A stretch of DNA of 64,000 nt from Spiroplasma endosymbiont of Polydrusus cervinus (lineage in GTDB: Bacteria; Bacillota_I; Bacilli_A; Mycoplasmatales; Mycoplasmataceae): contig NZ_OZ026469.1 of assembly GCF_964019755.1 (NCBI RefSeq), positions 372,001 to 436,000 on the forward strand, in the 5' to 3' direction. Positions 1 through 9,971 of the stretch are shown piece after piece. Each line of letters opens with the position of its first letter. The stretch's first letter is position 1. The notes below the pieces were generated by a model, which was given only the letters and a program-made list of their open reading frames with translations, did no database searches and was not told the DNA's origin. The position numbers were made by a program, and so were the translations under genes.

Positions 1-106
1 ATATTTAACTCTTGCCAAATAGTTCTAGAATCTCTATTCATTTGCTTAGCAATTTTTCGAATATTAATTGTTCCATTTTCCTTTTTAAATATTTTAGGAG
101 CAATCG
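1..106 (-). pseudogene. IS30-type transposase fragment (copy e)
   Basis: On the minus strand this encodes a piece of the N-terminal region of the IS30-type (SpV1 ORF3-like) transposase also seen near 46.1, 48.7 and 62.4 kb, including the KQMNRD and RTIWQELNI segments. The region between the KKENGT-like segment and the element end (ATTTTAGGAG) is deleted compared with the copy at 62.4 kb. It continues beyond the left edge of the window and cannot be functional in the part seen. Confidence 0.75.
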
Positions 107-240
107 GATTAACAGCAACAAGTACAACATCATTAATTAGTTGCGAAAAACCAAATAATAGTGAAAACGGCGAGTAATAAACCAGAACCCAAACCACAAC
201 AACCACCAGTTGGAAGTAATTGAAAGTTAATTGAAGATTG
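98..240 (+). pseudogene. lipoprotein signal-peptide fragment
   Basis: Reading + gives ILGAIGLTATSTTSLISCEK, the end of a Spiroplasma lipoprotein signal peptide with a lipobox Cys, then two stops (TAATAA) after ENGE. The copy at 62.57 kb has a small sequence difference here and continues into a Pro/Gln-rich stretch. The 5' end of the gene is missing and is replaced by the IS30-type end. A third copy lies at 48.5 kb on the other strand. It is a passenger fragment, not a working lipoprotein. Confidence 0.7.
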
Positions 241-265
241 TAAATTACGCGGGATAATTTATTCT

Positions 266-376
266 TTACTTTTTAATTTCAATATCATTTGCAATCTTAT
301 TGACAGTATTAATAACAATATTTTTACCATACTTTTTTACTAACGACCGCAAAATTAAATATTGCTTTATTTGCAT
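266..376 (-). CDS. 36-aa conserved small protein
   Basis: A small ORF starting MQIKQYLILRSLVKKYGK and ending IANDIEIKK. It has a perfect Shine-Dalgarno (AGGAGG) 8 nt upstream of ATG. A second copy with a single Asn-to-Asp change lies at 62733-62843 in the same context. Two near-identical copies with a strong ribosome binding site suggest a real, perhaps virus- or plasmid-derived, small protein. It is basic and probably helical. I do not recognise a function. Confidence 0.5.
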   Translation of the reverse strand: MQIKQYLILRSLVKKYGKNIVINTVNKIANDIEIKK

Positions 377-404
377 AATTTCAACCTCCTATAATTAACT
401 TAAA

Positions 405-479
405 AATTAACTTAAAAAAGTTAACTAAATTAATAGTTAACTTTTTATGATTTGGTATTTACAATTTACAATTTAAATA
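405..479. repeat. 80-bp palindromic repeat, truncated copy
   Basis: The core AGTTAACTAAATTAATAGTT and the right arm of a dispersed palindrome are present; the left arm is lost. Full copies lie at 3248-3343, 26637-26718 and 45859-45938. Here it lies between the 36-aa ORF and the end of coaX and may act as a terminator hairpin. Confidence 0.7.
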
Positions 480-544
480 CCTAAGTGGACTTTACAATTA
501 ATAAAATATTTCAAAAATATAAAAATAGGACTTTGGTTCTATTT

Positions 545-1309
545 TTATATTAGGTTATTATCTTGTAAAATAGCAACTAAACCGTGAAAAATTAAATCCT
601 TATCATAATGATAATTAACTAATTTTTTAATGTAGTCAGCATTGCCCCCTGTTAAAATGACTTGTGGTTTGCTTACTTCACTGGCAAGTTGATTAACAAA
701 GCCAGTTATTGCTAACAAATGACCATTAACTAACCCAATATTGATTGCTTGTTTGGTATTTTTTCCTAAAATAACATTCTCATAAGAGAAATCAAATTTT
801 TGTAATAATTGAGCCCGTTCAAATAAGGCTTCAGCTGATATTTCTAAACCAGGCATAATAATTGTTCCTAATAATATGCCTGGTTTTAATAAGGAAATCG
901 TTGTTACAGTTCCCATATTAACTAAAATAACATCTTGTTTTGGAAATAAATTTAATGTTGCATAAGAGCCAACAATTAAATCCGCCCCAAGATTACGAGG
1001 ATTAGGAATATCTGTTATTAACCGATCGGTTAATAAATTTTTTTTAACTTGATAAAAAGGAATCTTTAAATCTAACGTTAATTGATAAATTAGATCATCT
1101 CACATTGGTCTAACTGATAACAATGCCAATAAAGTAAGATCAGTTAAATTACAATTTATTTTACTTAAAGCAGTAGTTATTTTTTGGCGAAAATTTTTTT
1201 CCGCCACTAATTCATGACTAGACATTATTAAAAAAACAATGATTTTTTTTTGCCGATTAAGAATAGCAAATTTAATTGCGGTGTTACCAATATCAACTAA
1301 TAATTTCAT
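545..1309 (-). CDS. coaX: type III pantothenate kinase
   Basis: CoaX phosphorylates pantothenate, the first step of coenzyme A synthesis, in the cytoplasm. The N-terminus MKLLVDIGNTAIKF is the ASKHA-fold phosphate-binding motif. Other family motifs are NPRNLGADLIVG near residue 100, then VNMGTVTTI, MPGLEISAEAL and VILTGGNADY near the C-terminus. About 254 aa when one TGA is read as Trp, normal for the family. ATG at 1309 is preferred because it starts exactly at the family N-terminus; a GTG at 1321 is in frame but abuts the AAAGGAGC ribosome site. The half-palindrome 1322-1395 upstream supplies a promoter-like TGTTATAAT facing this gene. The enzyme fits an organism that takes up pantothenate rather than making it. 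Confidence 0.95.
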
Positions 1310-1321
1310 CTTATTGTTCAC

Positions 1322-1395
1322 GCTCCTTTATTAGTATATACTGTAAAACTAAATCATAAAAAGTTAATAAAATTATAACAAATTAAAAATAAACA
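1322..1395. repeat. half copy of IS30-end palindrome (left arm)
   Basis: It starts TATACTGTAAAACTAAATC and matches the left arm of the full palindromes at 27117 and 31537. On the minus strand it contains TGTTATAAT (1372-1380), an extended -10-like box pointing at coaX about 60 bp away. Nothing recognisable lies between its end and the riboswitch (1396-1555). Confidence 0.75.
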
Positions 1396-1555
1396 GCACA
1401 AGTTTAGCCCTATAAATATGACCATACTTTGTATTATATTATCTTATACTTCATGGATACCCTAAAAAAGCAATTTCACTCGGATTGTTTTTTTTTATTT
1501 TATTTGCTTTTTCTAAAAAAAGAGATTATGATGTAAGTATAAAAATAAATGATAT

Positions 1556-1687
1556 ACCTGTATATATTAGTAATATGGTCTAGTGTTTCTACGTCTTACC
1601 ATTGGAAAAAGACACTATAGGTTAATGCTTTTGCTTTTTAAACATTAACCATTCATTTTAATTGAAGATACCAGGTTGATTTTTTTT
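1556..1687 (+). promoter_or_regulatory. purine (guanine-type) riboswitch with terminator/antiterminator
   Basis: P1 pairs ACCTGT (1556-1561) with ATAGGT (1617-1622). P2 is ATTAG/CTAGT closed by loop TAATATGGT. J2/3 is TTTCTAC and P3 is GTCTT/AAGAC. J3/1 reads ACTATAG, with C at the specificity position (U would mean adenine). Downstream, GGTTAATG (1620-1627) can pair with CATTAACC (1643-1650) as antiterminator; it shares its 5' bases with P1. The alternative ATTAACC (1644-1650) with GGTTGAT (1674-1680) followed by eight Ts is an intrinsic terminator. Ligand binding should hold P1 and favour termination, an OFF switch for the BMP lipoprotein. A 2'-deoxyguanosine variant cannot be excluded by eye. 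Confidence 0.88.
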
Positions 1688-1724
1688 GTTTTTAGGAACA
1701 TTAAGTTAAAAAGGAGCAAATTTA

Positions 1725-3125
1725 ATGAAAAGAATTTTACAAAGTTTAATGATTATAAGTATTGCGGGGACTTCAGCTAGCAGTCTTATTGCTTGTATAA
1801 AAAAATATTATTTTGATAGTAGTATTTGAGTTATTATTGATGGTGGGACTATTACTGACCGTGCTTTTAATCAATCGGCATGAGAAGGGGCAAGTAAATA
1901 TGTTGTTGCCCAAAAAAATAACGCGATTTTAAGATTACAATGAAAAACTTCAGATTGACGAGCAAGTTATTTTGAATCAGTTAGTCAAACACCTGGTGAT
2001 TATAAACGTGCTTATATTACTTCTTCAATTGCAGGGGCCAAAACCTTAGTTTTACCAGGCTTTAATCATGGTAACATTTTGGGGTGAGCTGCAGATTTAG
2101 TTGATAATATTATTTATATTGATGGTAGTGGGCAAAATATTCATCTTAATATGTATCAAAAAGCTCCTTTAGCAAAAAATATTATTGGAATTACTTATCA
2201 AGCTGAAGCTTCTGGTTTTTTTGTTAGTTTAGCAACAAGTATTTATTTAAATGCTCATCAACAAGAATATAATGGTCAATTAAAAATAGGTACTTATGGG
2301 GGAATGGATAATCCTGTTGCTGTTTCAAATTATATGTGAGGTTTTTTAGTTGGGGTTGATTTATTTAATATGATTATTGATACACCATTAAACAATAAGT
2401 GAAATAATTTAAAAGGCAAATTATCCGAGCAAGTTCAAAATATTAATCCGTCAATAATAACTTTACAACCAGTTATTAAAGTTCAAAAAGTTTTAAAACA
2501 AAATGAATCATGATTTTCACAATCATTTCAAGCTGGCAACGGGAAAATTATTAGTGATGAATTATTGTCTCGGGGGGCTCGTATTATTTTTCCTGTTGCT
2601 GGGGCACAAGTGCAAGATACAATTAATCAAATTAAAGTTCATAAAGTTAATGCTAAAGTTGTTGGTGTTGATACTGAACAATCAAAAATTTATGGGGAAA
2701 ATTATGTTGTAACAAGTGCTCTAAAACAAATTGGCACTTCAACTTATGATGCTTTAAAAAATATTTATTCGCAAGAATGTGGTTATGATGCTCAAAATGA
2801 AATGTGAGATTTGACATATCAAACCAATAATTGTTGAATTAATACTGATCAAACTTCCCTTGATCATCCATCATGAACAGGGATTGAAACAACTAAATGG
2901 GTTAAACAAAACTTAGTTGATTTTTTACATAATACTAGTGAAGATAAAAGCAAAAATACTTTATTTGATCAAATTATTCAAATATTACAACGAGCTTATA
3001 AAACGGGGATTGATAACCATGGGGCAATTGCCGCACAGAACTTTGCTAATACTTTACAAAATACTTACGAGACACAAACAACATTAAAAGAATATTTATT
3101 AACAGAGATTGAAAAAATATTATAA
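1725..3125 (+). CDS. BMP-family nucleoside-binding lipoprotein
   Basis: Substrate-binding lipoprotein of the BMP/PnrA family, which delivers purine nucleosides to ABC permeases at the membrane surface. Signal peptide MKRILQSLMIISIAG ends in lipobox SSLIAC with Cys at about residue 24. Family motifs: VIIDGGTITDRAFNQSAWEG near residue 36, and GTYGGMDNPVAVSNYMWGF near 190. 466 aa, typical. RBS AAGGAG 8 nt before ATG. It is controlled by the guanine-type riboswitch directly upstream, which supports a purine substrate. No ATPase or permease gene follows; the next features are a palindrome and tRNAs on the other strand, so its transporter partners must lie elsewhere. Confidence 0.9.
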
Positions 3126-3247
3126 GATATTTGTTAGTAACAAACTAAATTGATATAAATCCAATAAATTTATGATTGTAAATTATAAATATTGTTCTTA
3201 ATTTAGCGTCCTGTACGATAAACCGGCAAAAAAAATTCTTGTTAGAT

Positions 3248-3343
3248 TTTTTTATTTTTATATTGTAAGTGCCAAATCATAAAAAGTTAACTAAATTAAT
3301 AGTTAACTTTTTATGATTTGGCACTTACAATATAAAAATAAAA
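3248..3343. repeat. full palindromic repeat
   Basis: A nearly perfect inverted repeat about 45 nt per arm around the core TTAACTAAATTAATAGTTAA, with arms reading GTGCCAAATCATAAAAAG and its complement. It lies between the BMP gene and the tRNA-Gly gene, which are convergent, so it could terminate both. Confidence 0.85.
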
Positions 3344-3371
3344 AATGTTAAACTAACAATTAATATCATGG

Positions 3372-3442
3372 AGCGGGTGAAGGGAATCGAACCCTCACAG
3401 TCAGCTTGGAAGGCTGAAGTTCTACCATTAAACTACACCCGC
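3372..3442 (-). tRNA. tRNA-Gly(UCC)
   Basis: On the minus strand it forms a full cloverleaf with acceptor GCGGGTG/CACCCGC, anticodon loop CTTCCAA and T-loop GTTCGAT. CCA is not encoded. Last gene of the seven-gene tRNA cluster transcribed right to left. Confidence 0.95.
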
Positions 3443-3517
3443 ATTTTTAAATTTTATCATTAACCACAATAATATATATACCATTGTCTTGTTTGATGTC
3501 AATTCTTTTTTAATAAA

Positions 3518-3604
3518 TGGTACCCAAGACCGGACTTGAACCGGTACAGTTGTAAAACCGACGGATTTTAAGTCCGTTGCGTCTACCTATTCCGCCACTC
3601 GGGC
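3518..3604 (-). tRNA. tRNA-Leu(UAA)
   Basis: Class II tRNA with long variable arm, anticodon loop CTTAAAA, acceptor GCCCGAG/CTTGGGT, discriminator A and encoded CCA. Part of the cluster. Confidence 0.95.
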
Positions 3605-3622
3605 ATATATCTTTTTTATAAA

Positions 3623-3698
3623 TGGTCTCCTGTAAAGGACTTGAACCTTTGACCCACTGGTTAAAAGCCAGATGCTCTACCTACTGAGCTAACAGGAG
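3623..3698 (-). tRNA. tRNA-Lys(UUU)
   Basis: Anticodon loop CTTTTAA, acceptor CTCCTGT/ACAGGAG, T-loop TTCAAGT, encoded CCA. Cluster member. Confidence 0.95.
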
Positions 3699-3702
3699 AC
3701 AA

Positions 3703-3777
3703 TGGCTGGGCTAGCTGGATTTGAACCAGCGCATGAAGGAGTCAAAGTCCTTTGCCTTACCGCTTGGCTATAGCCCA
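3703..3777 (-). tRNA. tRNA-Gln(UUG)
   Basis: Anticodon loop CTTTGAC, acceptor TGGGCTA/TAGCCCA, encoded CCA. Only 4 nt separate it from tRNA-Lys. Confidence 0.95.
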
Positions 3778-3793
3778 AAATACACAATAAATA

Positions 3794-3877
3794 TGGTGGA
3801 GGGGGAGGGATTCGAACCCCCGAACCCGAAGGAGCTGAGTTACAGTCAGATGTGTTTGGCCACTTCACTACCCCTCC
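3794..3877 (-). tRNA. tRNA-Tyr(GUA)
   Basis: Class II tRNA with long variable arm, anticodon loop CTGTAAC, acceptor GGAGGGG, encoded CCA. Cluster member. Confidence 0.95.
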
Positions 3878-3882
3878 AAAAA

Positions 3883-3958
<76 letters not shown>

Positions 3959-3966
3959 AGAAATCA

Positions 3967-4042
3967 TGGTCGGGTGTAACGGACTTGAACCGCTGACCAC
4001 CTGCTTGTAAGGCAGGCGCTCTCCCAACTGAGCTAACACCCG
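3967..4042 (-). tRNA. tRNA-Val(UAC)
   Basis: Anticodon loop CTTACAA, acceptor CGGGTGT/ACACCCG, encoded CCA. First gene of the cluster, whose order in transcription is Val-Thr-Tyr-Gln-Lys-Leu-Gly. Confidence 0.95.
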
Positions 4043-4206
4043 ATTATACAATTCGTTTATTGTGTTGAAACCTTCTTAATTTTATATAAAACAATAATTT
4101 TTGTCAATTAAAATATTATTAATTAATTAATTTTTTAAAATATTAAAATGCATAATAGATTTAAAAAATGGATTTTTATGCTTGTAAATCCATTTTCTAA
4201 TCTTAA

Positions 4207-5148
4207 TTAATGTTGACATTGCATATGATCAGATCCCTTATATTGGGGAATATTAATCATGTAACCGTCTTCACGTCGTCATAATCCTTTGATTACTTTG
4301 GTAATTAGATAAACCATAAAGAATATTCCAATTAAAGTTGAAGTAAAGTGTAAAATATTGACAAAAATTGATAAACCATCTTGTCCTTTTTGGAACATAC
4401 GTCCAAATGCTTCAATCAATTTTAATAATGCTGTAATAATTTGAATAATTAACATTATTGTTACTAAAACAGTATAAATAGTTGAAACCAAACGTAATCA
4501 TTTTCCATAAGAAGTTTCGGTCATCATATTAGCTACGACTTTATTACTATAAAAACCCGGGACAAAAATTAAACTTAAAACACTAACAACAGCTAAAACT
4601 CCCATCATAATGGCAAAATTTTGTTTTGCATCACCAACTCACACTTTATCTGTTGCTTTGTTGTAAAAAATCATTACAGAAGCAATGCAAGCAAGAGCTG
4701 AGACTAATCAAGCAGTTCCTAAATAACGAACAATAACAATGCGAGCATTTTTTGTCGCTTTAACATCAGTATCTGGTAATCATGTTAATGCAAAAGGTGC
4801 AAAAAATCCACCAAATGATAATGATAAAACCGCTAAACTTCATTTGTTAGCACATAATTCAGCATCAGTACTCCCAATCGCATAACGAATTAAACCAATA
4901 TTACAGATGATTGTGGTAAATAACGAAAAAATAACGGCTAATAAAATTAACACTTTGTAACTTGTTAAATCAGCATATGAATTCATTAATAAACTACGTG
5001 CCACATTTAGATCACCAGGAAAAGTTCCATTGTTATATTGACCTAAATAATAAAAGTAAGTTCCCACTGCTGCTGTCATCCCCACAATACCAACGATACT
5101 TGACAACACAATTCAAAATCTCATAAATAAAAAATTTCTTCTCATCAT
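4207..5148 (-). CDS. polytopic membrane protein, unknown function
   Basis: 313 aa with several TGA-encoded Trp residues; starts MMRRNFLFMRFW. About seven hydrophobic segments are visible, near residues 10-32, 62-85, 103-123, 135-160, 178-198, 222-245 and 265-290. The C-terminal tail is short, hydrophilic and His-containing (SDHMQCQH). A basic N-terminus suggests a cytoplasmic start. The nearest GGA-rich site (AAAGGAAT) is about 16 nt from the first ATG, so the start is not certain. No transporter motif is recognised. It stands alone between the tRNA cluster and the divergent guaC. Confidence 0.75.
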
Positions 5149-5304
5149 TTATATAATCACTATTCCTTTCTACAATTATATAAGTAAATTATATGCTTTT
5201 TTCAGTTTAATACAAGATATTTCTTTCATTCTTTTTCAACCGAAAAAATCCGTTTTTTCACCTTATTTTATGGTACATTTAATAAGTGAGGTGAAATTAA
5301 AATA

Positions 5305-6267
5305 ATGAAAGCATTTGATTATGAAGACATTCAATTGATTCCAGAATTATGTGTTGTTGATTCCCGAAAAGAATGTGATACAACCGTTAAATTAGGAAAA
5401 CATACCTTTAATTTACCTGTAGTACCTTCTAATATGGCAACGGTAGTTAATGAAGAATTATGTGAAAAACTAGCTGAAAAAAACTATTTTTATATTATGC
5501 ATCGTTTTAATGTTAATGAAATTAAATTTATTAAACATATGAAAAGTAAAAATTTAATTACATCAATTTCCGTTGGTGTTAAACCAGATGATTATGCCTT
5601 AATTGAAACATTGCAAAAAGAAGCTTTAATTCCTGACTATATTACAATTGATATTGCCCATGGTCACGCCGTTAGTGTTAAGAAAATGATTGAACATATT
5701 CGTCACCATTTAGGGCACGAAACATTTATTATTGCTGGTAATGTTGGAACCCCAAAAGCTGTTCGTGATTTAGAACAATGAGGCGCTGATGCAACAAAAG
5801 TTGGAATTGGACCTGGAAAAGTATGTATTACAAAATTAAAAACTGGCTTTGGGAATGGTGGATGACAATTATCGGCCGTTAAATGATGCAGTAAAGGTAG
5901 TTCAAAACCAATTATTGCGGATGGTGGATTACGAGTTAATGGTGATATTGCCAAATCAATCCGAATGGGAGCGACAATGTGTATGATCGGAAGCTTATTT
6001 GCTGCTCATCAAGAATCACCAGGAAAAAAAGTTGAAAATAATGGCGTTAAATATAAAGTATATTTTGGCTCAGCAAGTGAATATAATAAAGGTGAAAAAC
6101 GTTATGTTGAAGGAAAAAAAGAATTGATTGAAATTCGCGGTAGCATTTTTGAAACATTACGCGAAATGACCGAAGATTTACAATCATCAATTTCCTATGC
6201 TGGAGGAAAAGACCTTTCGGCCATTAAAAAAGTTGATTATGTCATTTTAAAAGATAGTAATTTTTAA
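5305..6267 (+). CDS. guaC: GMP reductase
   Basis: Converts GMP to IMP with NADPH, linking guanine and adenine nucleotide pools in purine salvage. N-terminus [14 protein letters not shown] is typical of the GuaC branch of the IMPDH/GMPR family. The TIM-barrel shows VPSNMATVV near residue 40, [10 protein letters not shown] near 118, and the catalytic loop [11 protein letters not shown] with Cys near 179. The phosphate-binding [19 protein letters not shown] comes later, with [12 protein letters not shown]. No CBS domains are present, which favours GMP reductase over IMP dehydrogenase. 320 aa. Functionally it fits with the purine-riboswitch BMP lipoprotein nearby. Confidence 0.95.
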
Positions 6268-6413
6268 ATTGGTCGTATAAATAAAAGTAGGGTAAAGATA
6301 AAGTTGGTCGCGTGAAAAAAAGAATGGTTTTGAAAAAAACTCAGAAATTGAATAAGAATATATACTGTAAAACTAAATCATAAAAAATTAATAAAATTAT
6401 AACAAATTAAAAA
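6268..6413. repeat. remnants of two repeat families
   Basis: Two partial TTGGTCG-ended repeats (related to the 108-bp element at 36733-36840 and to 62945-62988), followed at about 6358 by a left half of the IS30-end palindrome that runs right up to the tmRNA 3' CCA. No gene is seen. Confidence 0.65.
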
Positions 6414-6841
6414 TGGTGGAGATGGCGGGAATTGAACCCGCGTCCACAAATAACTTTCTAATACCTTCTACAGTTTAGTCTAATCATCTTTTTTTCATTA
6501 TTTAATAGTAGGATTAGACAACTAATTAAATAACTAGATAATAAGATTTTTCAAAATCCTAACATTATCAATCAGAATTTCTATTAGATTAAATTTTGAG
6601 ATACGATAATAATTAATAACCTACAATTAATCATCATTACGGCTAGCAATCCTCTAACAACGAGGAATTAAGCTGCTAACATTGGTCTCCCTGCTAATTG
6701 ATTATTCATCAAGAAAGTAGGAATTTCAACTTTTTCTTCTGTTTGTTTTTTGTTTGCATTTCTTCAAACCTAGTAGCATTATAGTTTGCCAAACTACTGC
6801 CAATATTAGTAGATCATTCCTGTCGAAACCAGAACATCCCC
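6414..6841 (-). ncRNA. ssrA: transfer-messenger RNA (tmRNA)
   Basis: Rescues stalled ribosomes and tags nascent proteins. The 5' end GGGGATG pairs with 3' CATCTCC, followed by encoded ACCA; the tRNA-like T-arm contains GGGTTCAATTCCC. The 5' part has the conserved GGTTTCGACAGG. The reading frame (6757-6668, minus) codes a 29-residue tag beginning ANKKQTEEKVEIPTF and ending GRPMLAA, followed by TAA. The long tag with a PTFLMNNQ core is mollicute-like, while the MLAA end differs from the more common LAA and YAFA endings. Confidence 0.95.
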
Positions 6842-6872
6842 ATATAGTAATTATACTCTTAAATTATTAAAC

Positions 6873-6990
6873 TGTATACTGTAAAACTAAATGATAAAAA
6901 GTTAATAAAACCATAACAAATTAAAAATAAAAAACAATAATCACAAAAAATATTAAATTAAAAATATTGTTTTTAATATTTATTTTTATA
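6873..6990. repeat. half copy of IS30-end palindrome
   Basis: Begins GTATACTGTAAAACTAAATG and runs through the arm and centre of the palindrome before diverging. It lies upstream of tmRNA (minus) and of the valS leader (plus); its TGTTAT box is altered here (CCATAACA). Confidence 0.65.
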
Positions 6991-7079
6991 ATTTTATTAA
7001 CTTTTATTTTTTATTTTATAAATATTCTTGTTGGGAAAAATTAAAAATAGTTGCAATTAATTAAAAAAGAATTATAATA

Positions 7080-7290
7080 AAACCATAAATATTAGAGGAG
7101 TAATTAATAACATAGTTCAGAGAGTTAATTGGCGGTGTGAAATTAACCTATTGTTTTAATGAAGGTTGCTAAATATTTTAACTTGATATTTTAATTAAGG
7201 TAGTAAGTAATACTTATTAAAGAAGGATGGTACCGTAATTATTGCATAATAATTGCTCCTATTATTTTATTTAAATAATAGGAGTTTTTA
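7080..7290 (+). promoter_or_regulatory. T-box leader of valS
   Basis: A tRNA-sensing leader. The T-box AAGGATGGTACCGT lies at 7223-7236. The attenuator CTCCTATTATT/AATAATAGGAG is followed by TTTTTATTT (7256-7290). Stem I is recognisable: AAATATTAG (about 7086) against CTAAATATTT (about 7171), the AGAGAG and GGTGTGAAA distal motifs, and GTT preceded by GAAG as the likely specifier, a valine codon. Uncharged tRNA-Val should stabilise the antiterminator and switch valS on. Confidence 0.9.
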
Positions 7291-7307
7291 TTTAGAAAGG
7301 ATAGCGT

Positions 7308-9971
7308 ATGGGAAAAGAATTAACAAAGAAATATAATCATGACTTAGTCGAAAAAGGAAAGTATCAATTTTGGAAAACAGCAGATTATTTTACAGCGGAT
7401 GTGAAAAGTAAACAACCAAGTTTTAGTATTGTCATCCCCCCCCCAAATGTAACTGGAAAACTACATTTAGGACATGCTTGGGATACAACATTACAAGATT
7501 TAATTATTCGTTATAAAAAATTAATGGGATTTGATACATTATATTTACCAGGAATGGATCATGCCGGAATTGCTACCCAAGCAAAGGTTGAAGAACGCTT
7601 ACGCGTAACAAAAAAGATGTTACGTCATGATTTAGGGCGTGAAAAGTTTATTGAACAAGTTTGAATATGAAAAGAAGAATATGCCGAAGTTATTCGAGAA
7701 CAATGAGCTAAGTTAGGATTAGCATTAGATTATTCTCGCGAACAATTTACTTTAAATGACAATTTATCAGCAGCAGTGCAAAAAGTCTTTATTGATTTAT
7801 ATCAAAAAGGATTAATTTATCGTGGCAAACGAATTATTTCATGAGACCCATTGCAAAAAACTGCTTTATCAAATATTGAAGTTATTTATCAAGAGCAACA
7901 AGGAAAAATGTATTATTTTAAATATTTTTTAGAAAATAGTACAAGCGAGTTTTTAACAATTGCAACAACTCGCCCAGAAACAATGTTTACTGATCAATGT
8001 GTTGTCGTTAATCCAAATGATAAGCGCTATCGACAATATTGAAATAAGAAAGTCGTAAATCCAGCGAATGGTGAATTAATTCCTGTTATTTGTGATGATT
8101 ATGTTGATCAAGATTTTGGAACAGGGGCAATGAAATGTACGCCAGCCCATGATGCTAATGATTTTGAAATTGCTTTGCGTCATCATTTAGCAATGCCAAT
8201 TTGTATGAATTTAGATGGGACAATGAATGAACTAGCTGGGGAATATAATAACCAAGATCGTTTTACCGCTCGTCAGAATTTAGTTAATGATTTAACTAAA
8301 CAGAAATTAGTCGTTGAGATTAAAGATCATTTTCATCAAGTCGGTTTTTCAGAACGAAGCGGGGCTATTGTTGAACCATATTTATCCGATCAATGATTTT
8401 TTAAAATGGCTTATTTTGCTGAAAAAATTATTAAATTTCAAGCAACAAATGACCAAATTAAGTTTTACCCGTCTCGTTTTAATACAACATTAATTAATTG
8501 AATGGAAAATGTACAAGACTGATGTATTTCACGTCAATTATGATGAGGGCACCAAATTCCTGCTTGATATCATAAAGATGATTTAACAAAGATTCATGTT
8601 GGTCTAACAGCACCAGATAATAGTAAAAATTGAGTGCAAGATGAAGATGTCTTAGACACTTGATTTTCGTCGGCATTATGACCAATGACAACTTTAGGAT
8701 GAATTTCAGATGAAACATTATTTCAACGTTATTTTCCAACCAATGTTTTAGTTACTGGTTATGATATTATTTTCTTTTGGGTTTCGAGAATGATGTTTGA
8801 ATCATTAGAATTTACCAATAAAAAACCGTTTAATGATGTTTTAATTCATGGATTAATTCGGGATGAAGAAGGGCGTAAAATGAGTAAATCCTTAGGAAAT
8901 GGGATTGACCCAATGGATGTTATTAAAGAATATGGGGCTGATACCTTACGTTATTTTTTAGTTACAAATAGTGCGCCAGGTCAAGACTTGCGTTTTTCTT
9001 TAGAGAAGGTAAAAGGAGCATGAAATTTTATTAATAAATTATGAAATGCTACTCGATATATTGAAATGAATTTACCAAGTAATTTCAACCCATTAGCTAA
9101 TTTTGACCAAGAGATTAAGAAATTATTAGCACATCAAGCGAATGAGATTGATCAATGAATTTTAACGGAATTAACAAAAACAATTGTGAAAGTTCAAACT
9201 AATATGGAGAAATATGAGTTTGTGTTAGTCAGTAAAGCTTTGTATGATTTTGTGTGAAATAAGTTTTGTTCATGATATATTGAATTAACAAAAGTTAATT
9301 TGCAAAGCGATAATGTCACCATTCAAATGGCATCGTTACAAACATTATTTTATGTGCTAAAACAAATTTTAATTATGATGCATCCTTTTATTCCATTTGT
9401 AACAGAAGAGATTTATCAGAAACTAAATTTAAAACAATCAATTATGTTAGAAAATTATCCAACAACTAATTTTAATTATGATGTTGATTATTTAAATGTA
9501 GTGACCGAAATTGTTGCTGCTATACGAGAAGTGCGTAGTGATTATCAAGTTAAAAAACAACAGGAAATTGAAATTTGAGTTGATCAAACAAGTAGCAAAA
9601 ATAAAATTAATACAGCATTAATTACTTTAATTAATGAATTTATTTTAAAAATGGTAAATAGTAAAATTATTGGTGTTTTGCAACAAAAAGATGAGCATCA
9701 AAAATATTTAACAATTCCATTATCCAATGTTATTTTAGAAGTTGTGGCAAATGATATTATTGATGAAACCACTGAACAAGCAAAAACAACAATCGAATTA
9801 ACTCGGCTAGAGCAAGAAATAAAACGAAGTAAAAACATTTTAGAAAATCAAAACTTTTTAGCAAAAGCTAGCGCGGAAAAGATTAAGATTGAGCAAGAAA
9901 AATATTCCCAGTATTTAGAGAAATATCAACAGTTAAAAGGGAAAATAACTAATGAGAACTCTAACAATTAA
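7308..9971 (+). CDS. valS: valyl-tRNA synthetase
   Basis: Class I synthetase charging tRNA-Val. 887 aa with many TGA Trp codons. Class I signature [14 protein letters not shown] near residue 46; the editing (CP1) domain follows, with [16 protein letters not shown] near 220 and [16 protein letters not shown] near 275. The second signature [14 protein letters not shown] lies near 523, then the anticodon-binding domain and a short C-terminal coiled coil from about 825 ([18 protein letters not shown]). ATG has the ribosome site AAAGGATAG. Regulated by the T-box leader. Its last 20 bases overlap the start of trmFO, indicating co-transcription originally. Confidence 0.98.
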
